Positions 34,202 to 46,344 are shown, counted from the stretch's first letter. The stretch is 64,000 bases of DNA from Chytridium lagenaria (GCA_025449115.1 JAHLKC010000082.1:62001-126000), one strand, 5' to 3'. Numbers and translations are program-made. Notes: a model not told the origin generated them from the letters alone.

Positions 34202-36370
34202 ATGACTGTCAAACTAGTGTGAGTCTAAGTAGTCTGCCTTCCAAGCCACCCACGATCTGACCTTCCTCCAGCGACTCCGAGATTTTAGAGTACGAGGCTG
34301 GTTTCCGAAACTCCCCTGAGCAACGCACACCTGTCCGCTTGGTCGTCACCGGAAAGATTCCTTCATGGTTCTCAGGACACCTCTACCGCTGCGCCCCTTC
34401 CACCTTTGAGATTGACAACCTTTCTCCAGCAGCCATCAAGGCGAACCATGGAAAGGACACATTTAAGATTACTCATTGGTTTGATGGATTGACCCAGATT
34501 GTACGTTATACTGTTTGTTGTTTTTTGTTGTGCTGTTCTGCCTCGACTGAACAATATTGTTTTAGCACAAGTTCTCTGTAAACGATGATGGTTCCGTCGA
34601 CTACATGAGCCGCAAGACGGCAGAGAAGGCTGAGCAATACATTCGCGAGAAATGGGGATTACGGCATCACCTTTGGTGCGTTCCTTTTTCCAAATTGCTG
34701 TATTCTATCAATGTCTTCTACCTTCTGACACCATAGCGCCTCATTACTTTAGGCCAACGCGATCCCTGCCGGACTTTTTTCTCTCGCTTCTTTACCGCCG
34801 CAGCATTATTGTTGGATTAGCAGGAGGATCTTCACCAAACGTTGGTGTCACTCTCTCTCCCAACTTTCCTCTATTGGACCCCAAGATTGAAAACAAGAAT
34901 GTGAAAGCAGGACCTCGCACGTTAGTTGCAAAGACAGATGCATCCGTTATTCAGGAGCTGGACCCCGTAACCTTGGAGCCCATAAGTTTCCGTTCATGTA
35001 AGTCATTATAACTTACCTTTTCTTTCTCCCTGTTCTATATTATCAGCCACTTATTTTTACAATGTTCCCCAACGTCTTGACACCTTTTTTTTGTTTAATC
35101 GTTTCCTTATGATTCAGATTCTGGCATCAACAAGTCAATACCTGGACCTATTTCCGCGGCTCACGGCCAGTTTGATTCTGACACTAGGGAATACTTCAAT
35201 TATGCAATCGAGCTTGGTAAAAGCGCCCTTTAGGTCCTTCAAAATCGCGGAGAGCGATCCGAAAGGAGAAGTTCTTGCCACCATTCAAAATGTCCCGGCG
35301 TCATATATGCATTCGTTTGCTCTTACTGATCGCTATGTCATTTATTTCGTGAGTATTCTTTCCCATCCTTAAAGCTGTAGTTGATCTTTCACCTTCACTT
35401 GGCGCCTGCCATTGTTTGTTTCCTAAACCCCATTGCCCCTTTTTTTAAAATTACAAGTTCTGGCCCTACGCTACGGAGACATTCAACTTCCTGTGGGTTC
35501 GTAACTTTGCCGAATCTCTCACCTTCAATCCTAAACGCCCCACCCTCCTTGCCGTCATCGACCGTCAAACCAACTCACACGTTGCCACCTTTCGCGCCCC
35601 CGCCGCCTTTGGATTCCACACAATAAATGCCTGGGACGAGGTGACGACATCATCATTGACATCCCCACGTTTGAAGACGCCAACATCATCAAGGAGCTCT
35701 ATGTTGACCAAAATACGTCGTGAAGTCATGGCCAAGACTCCACCGATACAGACTCAAGAGTGTCAGCACCGTGGCTACCTCTGTATCGGCTTGGAAGAAG
35801 TTGAGCGGTTCGGATAAGGAGTTGGAAACGCTTCCAATTGCAGAAATCACCAAACTTTCGGATGCTGGGATCGAGTTGCCCAGATTTCACCCAAAGGACA
35901 CACCGCAAGCCTTACAGGTACACCTACGCATTTCATCCACCAGCACCACCATCTACGCCGTCAACGACAATGACGTTGAAACCCTTGCTGGATCCACACG
36001 TTCATCCACCGCGAAACCCAAACTATTCGACAGTTGTCAAGATTGACGTTTCCACCCTTCCCGCTCGTCATTTTGTCTGGCATGAACCTGGGTCTTACCC
36101 TGGTGAACCGGTCTTTGTTCCACGACCTGGAGCCGAGCAGGAGGATGACGGGATTTTGGTCTCGGTGGTGTTGAAGAGTGGGAGGGGCGTTGCAGCGCCG
36201 TCTAGTTACTTGCTGTGTTGGATGCGAAGGATTTAAGTGAAGTTGCAAGAGCGGAGATGCCGAGCCCGCATGTGGTGCCCTTTGGGTTCCATGGAAACTT
36301 TTATGATGGGACAGCTGGAGTTGTTGAGAGTAATGAATGTTTAATGTATCTTGTAATGCATCCATCATGA
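34202..36370 (+). CDS. carotenoid oxygenase (RPE65/BCO/CCD family)
   Basis: Non-haem iron dioxygenase that cleaves carotenoids to apocarotenoids such as retinal. A short first exon (34202-34218, MTVKLV) joins the exon from 34271: KIPSWFSGHLYRCAPSTFEI and FKITHWFDGLTQIHKFSV. All four iron-ligand histidine regions are visible: SAAHGQFDSDTREYFNY (about 35140-35210), SYMHSFALTDRYVIYF (about 35300-35350), FGFHTINAWDE (about 35610-35640) and VPFGFHGNFYDG (about 36275-36310). Also GEPVFVPRPGAEQEDDGILV, the conserved acidic-aromatic block before the last His. The stop is at 36370. Several one-base shifts (about 34660-34800, 35640, 35800-36020, 36170-36230) prevent a single clean model; since every catalytic region survives, errors seem likelier than decay. 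Regiospecificity (central 15,15' or eccentric) cannot be read here. Confidence 0.85.
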
Positions 36371-36464
36371 GTAAATATATGCATAAAGTATAGCAATATC
36401 ATAATTTTGTTTGATTTTATCAGCTTACGCGCTACATAACAAGAGAAATGAAATGGAATTTCCG

Positions 36465-39089
36465 ATAATAACAATTTTACTTTTCACCTATTCATTTCAA
36501 TGGCCCTAGAATACTTTATCAACAATATATCGGACATTTTTTAATCCCCTTATTTTTTCATTGAGAAATCTTTTATTTTGAAACAGCCTTTTCTGGCAAT
36601 TTGCTGCTCATCAGGCAAAGTCCCCAATATCATTCCGAGATTGTCAAGTACCCAATTCACTAATTGAATTCGAGGTATCCGACTCTTGTTCAGCCAATCA
36701 AATACGTTCATCAACGGCGGGGTTTGTTTCTTGCTGACAAGTCAAGCCTCAAACCTGCGGTATAAAAAGGGCCTTCTTTCCACCTCCAAATTCATTACTA
36801 CCACGCTCAACACTACTTCACTTATCTCTCTCAACACTACTCACGTTATCTACCACTTGCAACTGAACAACAATGGTTCATTCACACTACACGCATCGGC
36901 TACATCCTCATCCAACTACCACAACCTCGTCCCATCGCTTCCGTGTCCACTCTGCATCCGCAACCATCGTCAATGCATCCACTCGCGTCACAATCTCACA
37001 GACGTTCCGACTTCCATCGTCCTTCAAAACACAAGACAACGGGAAGTCGTCTACCATTCCACTCCCCGAGAATGCGGCAGTCTGCGCCTTTGACTGCGAC
37101 ATTGATGGTCGCAGAGTAAAGGGAAGCGTGAAGGAAAAGGAGGAAGCTAGGGAAGAGTATACAAAGGCTGTGAATGAGGGACGTGTTGCGGCAGTGTTGG
37201 AGCAGCAGCAGGAGGATGGTACGTGATCGTTTGACATCATCTTACTGGTCACTTTTTGTATCAACGCTAACACTACTTTATAGTTTTCCAGGTATCCTTG
37301 GAAATATGGACGTCACTCCTACTCTCTATCACTACCCACATTTCGTACATCAAGAACTATCCATGACGCCGAATCTGACGAACTTCGCTTCACCCTCCTC
37401 TCGAAATCCGTTCATCCACGTTACGGCGACCCCGTCCTCCCACAAGCCTCACCACATCCACATCTCCACTAAACCACATCAAACCTCCCTCATGACTCTA
37501 TCATTGAAATGGCACCCCGTTATTTCAATTCGCATCCATCGATTCCTCGTGTCGGTGATGGTTGGGAGGGAGAGGTTGAGACTGACGAGTTTGATCCCCG
37601 CAAAGCTCTCGTGACGCTGGAGAGTGAGGGGATGAATTGGGATAAGGAGGTTGTGGTTGTGGTGAAAGTGAAAGACATGGATAAGCCTGTCTGCATGATG
37701 GAGAGACATCCGGTTGATGGAACGCATGCGATCGGGCTTACAATGGTTCCAAGGTTCGCTTTGAACGAGGTACGTGTTCTTTTCACTTGAAGCCCTCATA
37801 CTGTCTGTGGTGTGGTGTTGTAAAATACTAACTTCAACCCTGCAGATCCGCACTGAACTCGTCATTCTCGTCGACCGTTCCGGTTCCATGTCTGGTAGTA
37901 AAATCCACCAAGCCTCTCAAGCTCTCCACCTCTTCCTCAAATCCATCCCTGCGGGCAGTTATTTCAACATTATCGGTTTCGGATCCACCCATCAACTCCT
38001 CTTCCCACGTTCCGTCGAATACACCGCGTCAACACTCGCGACAGCCGAAAAACATGTGGCGAACCTTCAAGCGGATCTTGGGGGTACAGAGATCGAGGCG
38101 GCGCTTGATGGAGTGTTCAAGAGTCGACGTACAGATATGCCGACAAAACGTGGTGGTGATGACAGATGGGGAGGTGTGGAATGTTGAGAGTTTGTTGGAG
38201 AGCGTCAAGATGGAGACTGCGAAATGGGAGAAAGGGGACACGTTCTTGAGGGTGTTTGGTTTGGGGATTGGGAATGATGTGTCGCATCATCTTGTCGAGG
38301 GGTATTGCGAGAGTTGGAGGAGGATTTGCAGAGTTTGTGGGTGAGGATGAGAAGATTAAGGCCAAGGTGATCAAAAATGTTGAAGGCGGCAGTGTTGCCG
38401 CCTGTGGTTGACTATAAGATTGACTGGACGGGTGGATGGAAGGGTGATGTGGTGGATGAAGAGTTTGAGATGGTCGAGGAGGTCAAGGAGAAGAAGAAAA
38501 CAATGAGTTTCTTTTCCAAAGAGAAAGGTTCCTGTAAAGCCACCGGCGCCAAAAGTCCCCCAAATATGCAAGGATGGTTCAGCAGGCCCCATTTGTCGTT
38601 CCCAAGCTGTGGCCTGGTGCAAGGTTTAACGTAAGTTTCTTTTTTGTTACTCGCATGGTCCATTTATTTTATTTTCGTGTTTTAACGCGTTTCTCGATTT
38701 TTACAGTGCTATGCTATCCTCGACCCCTCCATCCCCCTCCCCACCCACATCACCCTCACCGGCAAATCCACCGATGGTCCACTCAGCCTCACCCTTCCTC
38801 TCCTCCCTTCCACCCCCGGCCAAACCCTCCACACTCTCGCAGCCCGTAACTTGATACGCGACCTCACCGACTCCACCTCTCACCTCACCCCCCACTTCAC
38901 CGGTCCCGTCCCTCTCGCGGTCCTCAAATCCGAAACCGTCCACCTCGGCGTCAAATACGGGCTCGCCTCCAAATTCACATCCTTCATCGTTGTAGACCGC
39001 GAAGGAGGGGTGAAGGAACAGAGGGAAACCGATACCGAGAAACAAGTGGAGGCGAAACGTGGAGTTTTCATGATCCCGCCTTTACGCCC
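36465..39089 (+). repeat. left arm (high-identity part) of a large inverted repeat
   Basis: Near-identical, in reverse complement, to 47603-50252: the promoter, both introns and most of the vWA gene match, with differences mostly one-base homopolymer or indel changes. Similarity fades over 36400-36465 on the outer side and stops abruptly after TTTACGCCC (39081-39089). Confidence 0.95.
36694..36770 (+). promoter_or_regulatory. CCAAT box and TATA box of vWA gene copy A
   Basis: CCAAT at 36694-36698 and TATAAAAAGG at 36761-36770, about 105 bp before the ATG. Both elements are also present in the mirror copy at 50014-50018 and 49944-49951. Spacing fits a strong TATA-type core promoter. Confidence 0.7.
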
Positions 39090-39867
39090 CGTTCCGAAAC
39101 CCACACCGATGAATTCCGTGTTTGGGATGCAGCAGGCTTCTGCGTCATTCAGTGGACCTCCCCAACCTCAATTGATGGCAATGGGGAGTGCACCCTCCGT
39201 GTCCATGTCTTTCGGAGCCCCTCCACCCGCTCTATGCATGCCGCAATTAATGTGTGCGCCGGTATCCATGCTCTCCAGTTCTCGAGAATTGAGTGCACCT
39301 GGAGGGATGATGATGATGAGACAACCCGTCATCCCGGATGATTCGGAGGATGAGGAGTGTAGCTGGGATGACGGGTATGTTCAAGAATGCGCGGCGCCGC
39401 CGCCGCCACCGCCTCCTGCTAGAAAGAATATGGGCGGATTCTTGAGTGGACTTTTCGATAAAGGCGGGTCGTCCAAATTAAAAAAGAGTTCTGTCGAGAC
39501 GATCTGTCGTGACGAGGTTTCTTTACCACAGACCCATGATGATTCTTCACCGCAAACCCATGATGAGATTCTGCAAACTCTTGCGGGGCTTCAGACTTTT
39601 GATGGATCTTTTGACGCGGGGGTTACAAAACTTGCTGGTATCAAAGATGTCGTATCCGCTTGGGTGGCAACGTTTGGGAGCGTGAGTGTTTACTGTGCGA
39701 TCGGGGTTGCGATTATGAGGAAGGTGTTGGGCATGCTGGAGGAGGAGTGGGAGATGATGGAAGTGAAGGCTGTGAAGTGTGGAATGAGGGATATTGGGGA
39801 AAAGAAGTGGAACGAGTTGCTGGTGGTTGTGGAGAAGGTCGTGGTGGAAAAGATGGTGAAGATGTAA
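36873..39867 (+). CDS. VIT + von Willebrand factor A domain protein, copy A
   Basis: Inter-alpha-inhibitor-heavy-chain-like protein. The VIT domain is at about 36980-37490 (RVTISQTFRLPSSFKTQD, AAVCAFDCDIDGRRVKGSVK, EEYTKAVNEGRVAAVLEQQQ), with an intron at 37219-37282. After an intron near 37770-37845 the vWA domain has a MIDAS DRSGSMSG, then GSYFNIIGFGSTHQLLFP, the Thr site in LGGTEIEAAL, and VVMTDGEVWNVE. A linker and KTFHNPP-free C-terminal part follow (YKIDWTGGWKGDVVD), then a Pro-rich stretch and a conserved C-terminal block DGSFDAGVTKLAG..FGSVSVYCAIGVAIMRK, ending at 39867. There is no signal peptide, so it is probably cytosolic. One-base shifts versus copy B (for example AAAA/AAA near 38145, GGGG/GGG near 38300) break this copy's frame. 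The partner, if any, is unknown. Confidence 0.85.
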
Positions 39868-41103
39868 GAGTGATGACCTATAAAGCATTTTTTGTCAAGA
39901 ACAGTACCATTTACGTTATTCATGCGTTGTGAAATAAAGGCTTATATGTATGTACAAATGAAAGTGGTGTTCTCTTGTTTTACCAAGACTTTATGATGTA
40001 CACACGTCTAACAGTGAGAAGAGGGTTGATTGTATTCAAAATGGGATTATCCTTACCTTATGTGCGTGTACATGTCTTGTATTATCTATTACCTACCATT
40101 TCATCAGAAAACCGGAGCTCAACGCAATGAGATGAACGGAGTTCAACGCGGACGATGCAAACATTAAGAGAACGAACGAACAATCAAGGTTCTGTAAAAG
40201 TAGATATATATACGTGCACATTTTTCTTTCTTCGACCGTAACAAAAAAGCCAGGTTTCATAGTGTAGTGGTTAGCACATCGGTTTTTGATACCGGTAACC
40301 CGAGTTCGAATCTCGGTGAGACCTTTTTTTCCTTTTTGTTCCAACTCATCTTTCTCAGAAGTCAGGGACAGGATTATGACGCTGTCCTGTGTGAATCCCT
40401 CTGATGTACGCTACTCCCTGCACTCACTTGACTGAGAAAGTGATCCACTGTGATAAAAAAAAAAAAAATTAAATAAAAGGTACTGCACCCTTCGCCATAA
40501 AAGTCCATGACCCAAGCTCTGTTGCACTCCTTGGTCAATAACATTGCTTTTGAACCTTGTTGTTGGATCAAACAAATTCTAGTCAATCACTCTCCCTGAC
40601 TGTCACAGTGACAGATAACTTTTTTCGACGTTACAAAAGGTTAAAAACGTCTTTTGACGGATTTCGAGATACTTTTCTGATTCGCATATCCGAAGCAACA
40701 GAGCGTTGGAGTGTTAAAGAAAATATTTAAATGTGTAAATAAATATCTTTTAAAAAAGACAAAATAAACAACAAAAAAAAACTGTCATTAGATTTAGGCC
40801 ACCTTCAACGTGCAAAACAAAAAAAAAAAAAATAAAAATAAAAGGTTTACAGTCTTTGTCCCTCGTACTACCCTCGCAAGCGGCACTGCGGCAGTATGTA
40901 TGCCGAAGGGGGGCCCAGGCTTGTGTTTCTTTTTCGTTTTTCCTTGTTTTCGATGACATTCATTCCATGGCCTGAAACATCCCACAAAAAAAAATAAAAA
41001 AAAAAAATAAAGTTTGTAGCTCATCATCTTCTTAATAGTGATAATAATAGGGTAAGGTTGAAAAAAGAGGTTGATCAACAACAAACAACATAAAAAAAAA
41101 AGG
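39868..41103. other. left spacer of the palindrome (holds only the tRNA)
   Basis: 1.2 kb between the convergent vWA copy A and the minus-strand DUF4436 gene. Apart from the tRNA-Gln it is A/T-run rich with no supported gene. The mirror spacer (46345-46861) is much shorter and unrelated. Confidence 0.6.
40253..40324 (+). tRNA. tRNA-Gln (anticodon TTG)
   Basis: 72-nt cloverleaf without intron. Acceptor stem GGTTTCA pairs with TGAGACC; D arm GTGTAGTGGTTAGCAC; anticodon stem TCGGT/ACCGG with loop TTTTGAT giving anticodon TTG; T arm CCGAG-TTCGAAT-CTCGG; discriminator T. A run of T's follows directly, a Pol III terminator. It closely resembles eukaryotic tRNA-Gln(UUG). No copy lies at the mirror position of the palindrome. 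Confidence 0.95.
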
Positions 41104-43128
41104 TTAGGAGCCGATATGACATTCGGTCCTTTTACATGTAAAAAACAAAAAACAAAGAAAGCGGGTGCGTGGGTGAGTCGGTGGAGTGATGGGAATCATT
41201 TCGATGGAACTGAGGGTGGGTTCTCGGCCTCCTTCTTCTTTTTTCTCAACCTCTGCCTCGTCTTTGAGAACCGCACGCCATTTGCTGGCTTTGTCCTTTT
41301 TGTTAAACTCCTTGTCCCAAGCAGACTTTGGCTTGTGCCTAGAGAGGAAAAAGGTGAAAACGGGTTAGGGATTTATCGGGAACAGAACGCGTGATGTGGA
41401 TGAATAGAAGACGAGGGGGATGGGGGACTTACTTTCTGAATGCTACGCAAAAGAGGACAAAGGCCATGATGGATGAGATGACGATGCCCCAAATGTATGT
41501 GACAACGTCACCGACGGTGCCGATGGCCGGGGCGGCGGGCTGGAGACCACGGATGGTGCCCATTGAGAAGATGGAAGCGGCGGTCCAGAACATGAATTGC
41601 ATGGGATCGCGGTCACGGAAGACGACTTGGAGGGTCATGAAGATGATCATGAACGTCCAGAGGTGCTGGGAAAAATATAAAGAGTTTTAGAAAAAAAAAA
41701 AAGATTTGCCGAAAGGTGGAAACAGAAAGGCGAATCGAGGGAGCAAAGAGTTATAGTTATTACCATAAGGAGCCATGAGAAGATGACAATGAATTTTGTG
41801 AGAGGAGAACGCCTATTAAATAGGTTACATGTCAGATATAATGTAATGAATCGCGTAAGAAACGATAACAAAAAAGGGAATACTGTATAAAAATATATAT
41901 GCAAGTTTAATTCCTTCGAATACTCACTGGAATTTTAACCTAAAGGTAGCTCCAGGGAATGCATTCTCGTCCGCTAATCCAACTCCATAGTCCCTCTCCA
42001 GGCCCGTAACGTTAAAGGGTTCCATGACAAACGAAGGGACTTGGAAGGGGGAAGCACCGGTAGTAGCAATCTGAAAGAGATTGATGACCTCTTCCCGGTG
42101 GTAGGATCCCTACTGGTGGAAGAGACAATCACCTCAAACTCAACCTCGTAGGTTTCAAAGGGGTAGGCTGCAGTGTCTGCTGTAACTGTGTATGCAGAGG
42201 TGAAGGAGAAGGTCCCGAGGGAGCCTGTGGGGACGGTAACTGTCTTGGTGCTATTCATATAAAATGAAATAAAGTGGGTGTGTGTGATTAGTATTGGAAA
42301 GGAGCATATACTGGTACGAGTATGTAATGGCAGGAGTAGCAGTGCTGGTAGCTGAAATAGTGGCTATAAAGATGGTGGGTAAGCTCGAGTTACAGTTGCT
42401 TGCTCGTGCTCACAAGATAAACCCGCCTTGTAGGTCATGTTGTACCTCAATGCTGCCCGTTCTTGCCAGAGGCAAGGAGCACGGGAGAGCTCCAAACAAA
42501 TCCATCAAAGCTGCTACTTACTCGACTTCAATCTTGACGGGAGTGCTCAAAAAACAACTCTGTTGGTGTAATAGAGACGGATCCTGAAAAGCCCACAGTC
42601 AACCCTCTGACAGGATCAAACTTGATAGGGGCGACATTAATAACTGCCACATTGTCACCGAGCTGGTTGCAAAACTCGAGGATACCCCCGGGGTCACAGC
42701 CAGCTCGTTTGAGGACAGGAGAGACGTAAGATGTACCAAAGTCATTAAAGACCTTGTCATTTGACCTTGCAGTAAATACGCCGAGAGGAGTGAGGACGGT
42801 GATAGAGACGACGATGGCTACAAGGAACCAGAGGGCCCATCGCAGGTATCTTGAAGGTTTTGCAGTCTATAGTTAAGTAGACAGGTGGTAGCATGAAGGG
42901 ATATGGTTTAGATGTTGCATTATCACGGATAAAGAAGAGATTATGGTGATGGTCATGTTAAAACATGAAGAGAATGAAACATTTTTAAATACATACCAAG
43001 ATGAAGGGGTAAGCGGTAGAAAACTCTGCCTTTGGAGTAGTCCCATCAGGACGTTCCTTTGGATAAGGATTTGTTGTCGTGGAGAAAGCCGTAGGAGGCT
43101 GTTTGGCAGCAGCATCGGTGGAGGCCAT
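41104..43128 (-). CDS. DUF4436-type multi-pass membrane protein, left copy
   Basis: Membrane protein of the DUF4436-like class, function unknown. The ATG at 43128 starts MASTDAAAKQPPTAF; exon 1 ends AYPFIL before GTATGT. Exon 2 has a TM (RWALWFLVAIVVSITVLTPL) and the start of a lumenal/extracellular domain (GGILEFCNQLGDNVAVINVA, SVSITPTELF). Later exons: AYPFETYEVEFEVIVSS (about 42115-42180), a TM exon LTKFIVIFSWLLMVITITL (about 41755-41815), then FRDRDPMQFMFWTAASIFSM, AAPAIGTVGDVVTYIWGI and the TM after it (41440-41650), and a charged last exon KSAWDKEFNKKDKASKW ending at 41104. A T-run one base short near 42550 breaks exon 2. The tail resembles the right copy (KPKPKDKELEKREKKMKW), so the two are clear paralogues. 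Confidence 0.7.
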
Positions 43129-44146
43129 GGTTTGCTATTGAGTTGGGTAATTGGATTCCGTCAACGTAAAACGTCCTTTATTATTTATTTATTATTGCAT
43201 CCATCCATTGGAAGGGGTTCTTTTTACGCTTTCATGATTTTTCACTTTTTTTCTATTTTTATTATTATTCCTCAACACTAGGTAGGTGTGCTGAATTACC
43301 CAATTATAAAAAATAATTGGTGAAACACAAGCCATGTGTCACAAGGAATTTTGTTAATTATTATTAATATTAATAGGGGACTAATATTCCGAAAATAAAA
43401 AAAAGAAAGTTGGCTGCCAAGTGCCCAAGTCTGTGAGATATTATTTATATTTATTTTATTTATTTATTCATTATTATCAATGAGGTAATGAATCATGATT
43501 CATAACATGTAATCATGGACAAAAACAAGCCGCTGTGAATATTTGCAATATATCTGGATATGAAAATAAAGTTTTAGAATTATTCCCTTCATTCACGCAG
43601 TCTGTGGAATCTAAATATTCAATCCACTGGTTTGAATGACAAGCCATTTGCAAGTTACACAGAGAGCACAAATCAACTCTCCTCTCCTCTCTTCCTCTTC
43701 CTCTTCTCTTCTCTCATCCTGCACCCCTTCAAAATGGAGTAATTTATTTTAATTATTATTAAATATTGGAGGAGGCGCCGTGCTTGCATGCAGCATGCTA
43801 TTAGTCAATATTAGTAAATACTATTAGTAAATAATTAAAAATAAATAAAAAGGAATAAAACCCCAGTAAAGTGCAACTTTATTGAATTCATTATTAATAA
43901 TTATAATAAAAAATAAATAATTATAATAACTGCTAATAAAGTTTGTGTTGAAAGGGGAAAATTGTGACGAGCAAGCGTTTTGCAACAATTAATTTATTTA
44001 TTTATATTTATTATATTATTATTATTAATTTAATACTTATTCCCATCGACACCCGTCATTCGACACCGTCATCGACACCGTCATCAAACCATTTTATACA
44101 ACACACTACACATCATCATCAGCAACTAGTCACCACATAGGAATCA
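43129..44146. promoter_or_regulatory. AT-rich centre of the palindrome, divergent promoter region
   Basis: 1 kb between two head-to-head paralogues. It is very A/T-rich (many TTATTATTAATA-like tracts) with a short palindromic CTTGCATGCAGCATGC at about 43783-43798 and a CT-rich tract at 43680-43720. No gene supported. Confidence 0.6.
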
Positions 44147-46344
44147 ATGCAGGCTACTGCTGCTACCACTGCTGCTCCAGGTGCTCCTCCTGCTCCTGCA
44201 AGGCACCTCCTGTGCATCCCGATGATGCTGTCGACAAAAGGACATGGGCATTCCAAACTAGCTATCCTTACCTTGTGGTATGTAGTTTTTTTTTTCGTAA
44301 AAGTCCTATTTCTCCTCATCTCTGCTTAACCTACTGTGCTGTGGTGTGCTTTACTTCTGTATAGATGTAAAGAGTGGGAGAAATCTGCAATATTCATACT
44401 TAAACTATGGTTTATTCTATTTAGACACCGAAGAAGCTCAGAGGGGCACGATGGGGTCTCTGGTACTTTATCTTTGGAGCCGTCATTGTGGCCTTCCTTG
44501 CTACCGCTACCATCGTAAGTATCAATAATCATCTATTGTTCAATATGGACATTTTTCCTTTCTTCATAAACGTCCAACTAATTCAATCCCCCAGGTCCAA
44601 GTCCGCTTCAACAAACGTGTTCGTGGACGAGGAGAAGATTTTTATGCCTCCCCATCTCTCTCAGCAGCCTGTCAAGACCCAAACGTTCCTTTTGAAGAAC
44701 TTCCAGATGTCTGCAGAAACCTGGTCTTCTCAAGAATCACCCCCATCAAATGGGATCCCTCAGAGTTTAGTCTCACTGTTCAGTATGATGTCGCCCTCTC
44801 GGGTGACCTTGCCGATCCTCTTGGCCGTCTCTCCGCAAAGACTCCTATGATTATCGACGCTATCTACTCGAGCAAGGAGATTAAACCAAAAGAGAGGGCC
44901 AACTCTTTGACCGTTACTGTTCCTATCGGTGTCGATGTTTCTCAGTGTGAGTATTCATTACATGGCTCGTCCGCCGGAGATTGGAGTTGATGCCGGAGGC
45001 AGATTTGACGAGAAACACCCACAATGCGAAGCAGGGGGGCTTTGGCGAGTAACAGGTCCATATACGGTACCAGCCGGCCTGTTTCGAGCTCTCCCGAGAG
45101 ATGGGAGTGTGCGACTTCAACTCGAGCTTCTACCGATTGACTTACATCGCCGCTCTTCATACAACTTTTTGTACTACTCACCTCTTACAACCCCATGGAC
45201 CTACACTACCACTCGTCTCGTATTCACAAAGACCTAACCCTCCTTTTTCGTAAATCAGACCCCTTTGAAACCTACACTGCTACGTTATACTTTTTCCCCG
45301 TGTTTGTGGGCAACGCCTCTGCGGGTGAGCAACCCGGTATAGTCCTTCAACAAGCCGACTTGATCCTCAACAACCTCCCCTCATTCGCATGGGACAAACC
45401 TTCGGTTAACACCACGGAAGATTATGCACAGTTCCAGATTTCGTTCAGGAGAACCCCTATTGTGAAGGTTGTCGTCATCTTTACTTGGGCTGTGATGGTA
45501 AATATTATTATACTTTCTATTTGATCTTTTCTCTTCTTTTCAATTATGCACTTTGAATTAATCACCACTCTCTCATTTTCCTCCACTCACTGTACGTATA
45601 AAGCACCTCTGGGTCGTTATTGTCATTTTCCTTACTGGCCAGGTTATCTTCCGTGACCGTGAACCCCAACCGATCATGACTTGGGTTGCCGCTTCCATCT
45701 TCTCCATGGGGTATAGCATCCATCTCCTTTTCCCCGTCTTTCAAATCCTTCCTTTATACTCACCGGTCTTTTCCTCCATTAGTGCCATCCGTGCTGCCCA
45801 GCCCATCGCCCCCGCCGTCGGTACCGTCGCCGACATGGTCACGTACATCTGGGCCATCCTCGTCATCGCCCTCTCCTCCTTCATCTGCTTCGTCTTCAAC
45901 TTTCGTCGCTACAAGCCCAAGCCCAAAGACAAAGAACTCGAGAAACGCGAAAAGAAGATGAAGTGGCGTAAATACCTGAAAGAAGAAGCCGAGGAAGAAA
46001 AGAAAAAAGCCGAAACCACCGCATCAGCATCCACCTCCACCCTCACACCTTCACCGGAATCTTCATCATCTTCCACCCCCGTGTTGACCTCGTCTCATCT
46101 CAATTCGTCACCCCCTCGTCAACAAATCCACCAGCACTATGTCCCGCAAACTGCTTATGCGCCACAACAACCAGCGTATGCTCCTGAGACCACTTATGCG
46201 CCGGTTACCACTCAGGCGTATGCTAACGCACAGCAGCTGCCCCTTGCCCCACCGGCTAGAGTGCAGAGTGCAAGGCGGGATGTCAAGGAGTTCGTGCAGC
46301 AAGAGTATCAGGGGAAACTTCAAGAGCAGTACAGGAGACAGTGA
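44147..46344 (+). CDS. DUF4436-type multi-pass membrane protein, right copy
   Basis: Paralogue of the left copy, in mirror orientation. ATG at 44147 (MQATAATTAAPGAPPAPAR); exon 1 ends TSYPYLV before GTATGT, the same splice site as the left copy. Exon 2 from about 44425 has TM WGLWYFIFGAVIVAFLATAT. Exon 3 (about 44596-44945): ITPIKWDPSEFSLTVQYDVA and a predicted extracytoplasmic domain. Then YTATLYFFPVFVGNAS; TM VKVVVIFTWAVM; HLWVVIVIFLTGQVIFRDRE; WVAASIFSM; and AIRAAQPIAPAVGTVADMVT followed by the last TM (45785-45900). The R.AQP.AP..GT..D...YIW block is what suggests DUF4436. The cytoplasmic tail is Lys/Glu-rich, then has repeated YAPQ/YAPE/YAPV motifs absent from the left copy, and ends KLQEQYRRQ at 46344. 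Confidence 0.75.

Noticed and set aside
40750..40959. Short minus-strand frame between the tRNA and the DUF4436 gene
   Set aside because: It depends on A/T homopolymers at one end and has no family resemblance.
3918..42560. Programmed ribosomal frameshifting as the cause of repeated one-base shifts
   Set aside because: The sites do not share a slippery heptamer, and matching copies in the vWA arms are broken at different places, so sequencing indels are the simpler reading.
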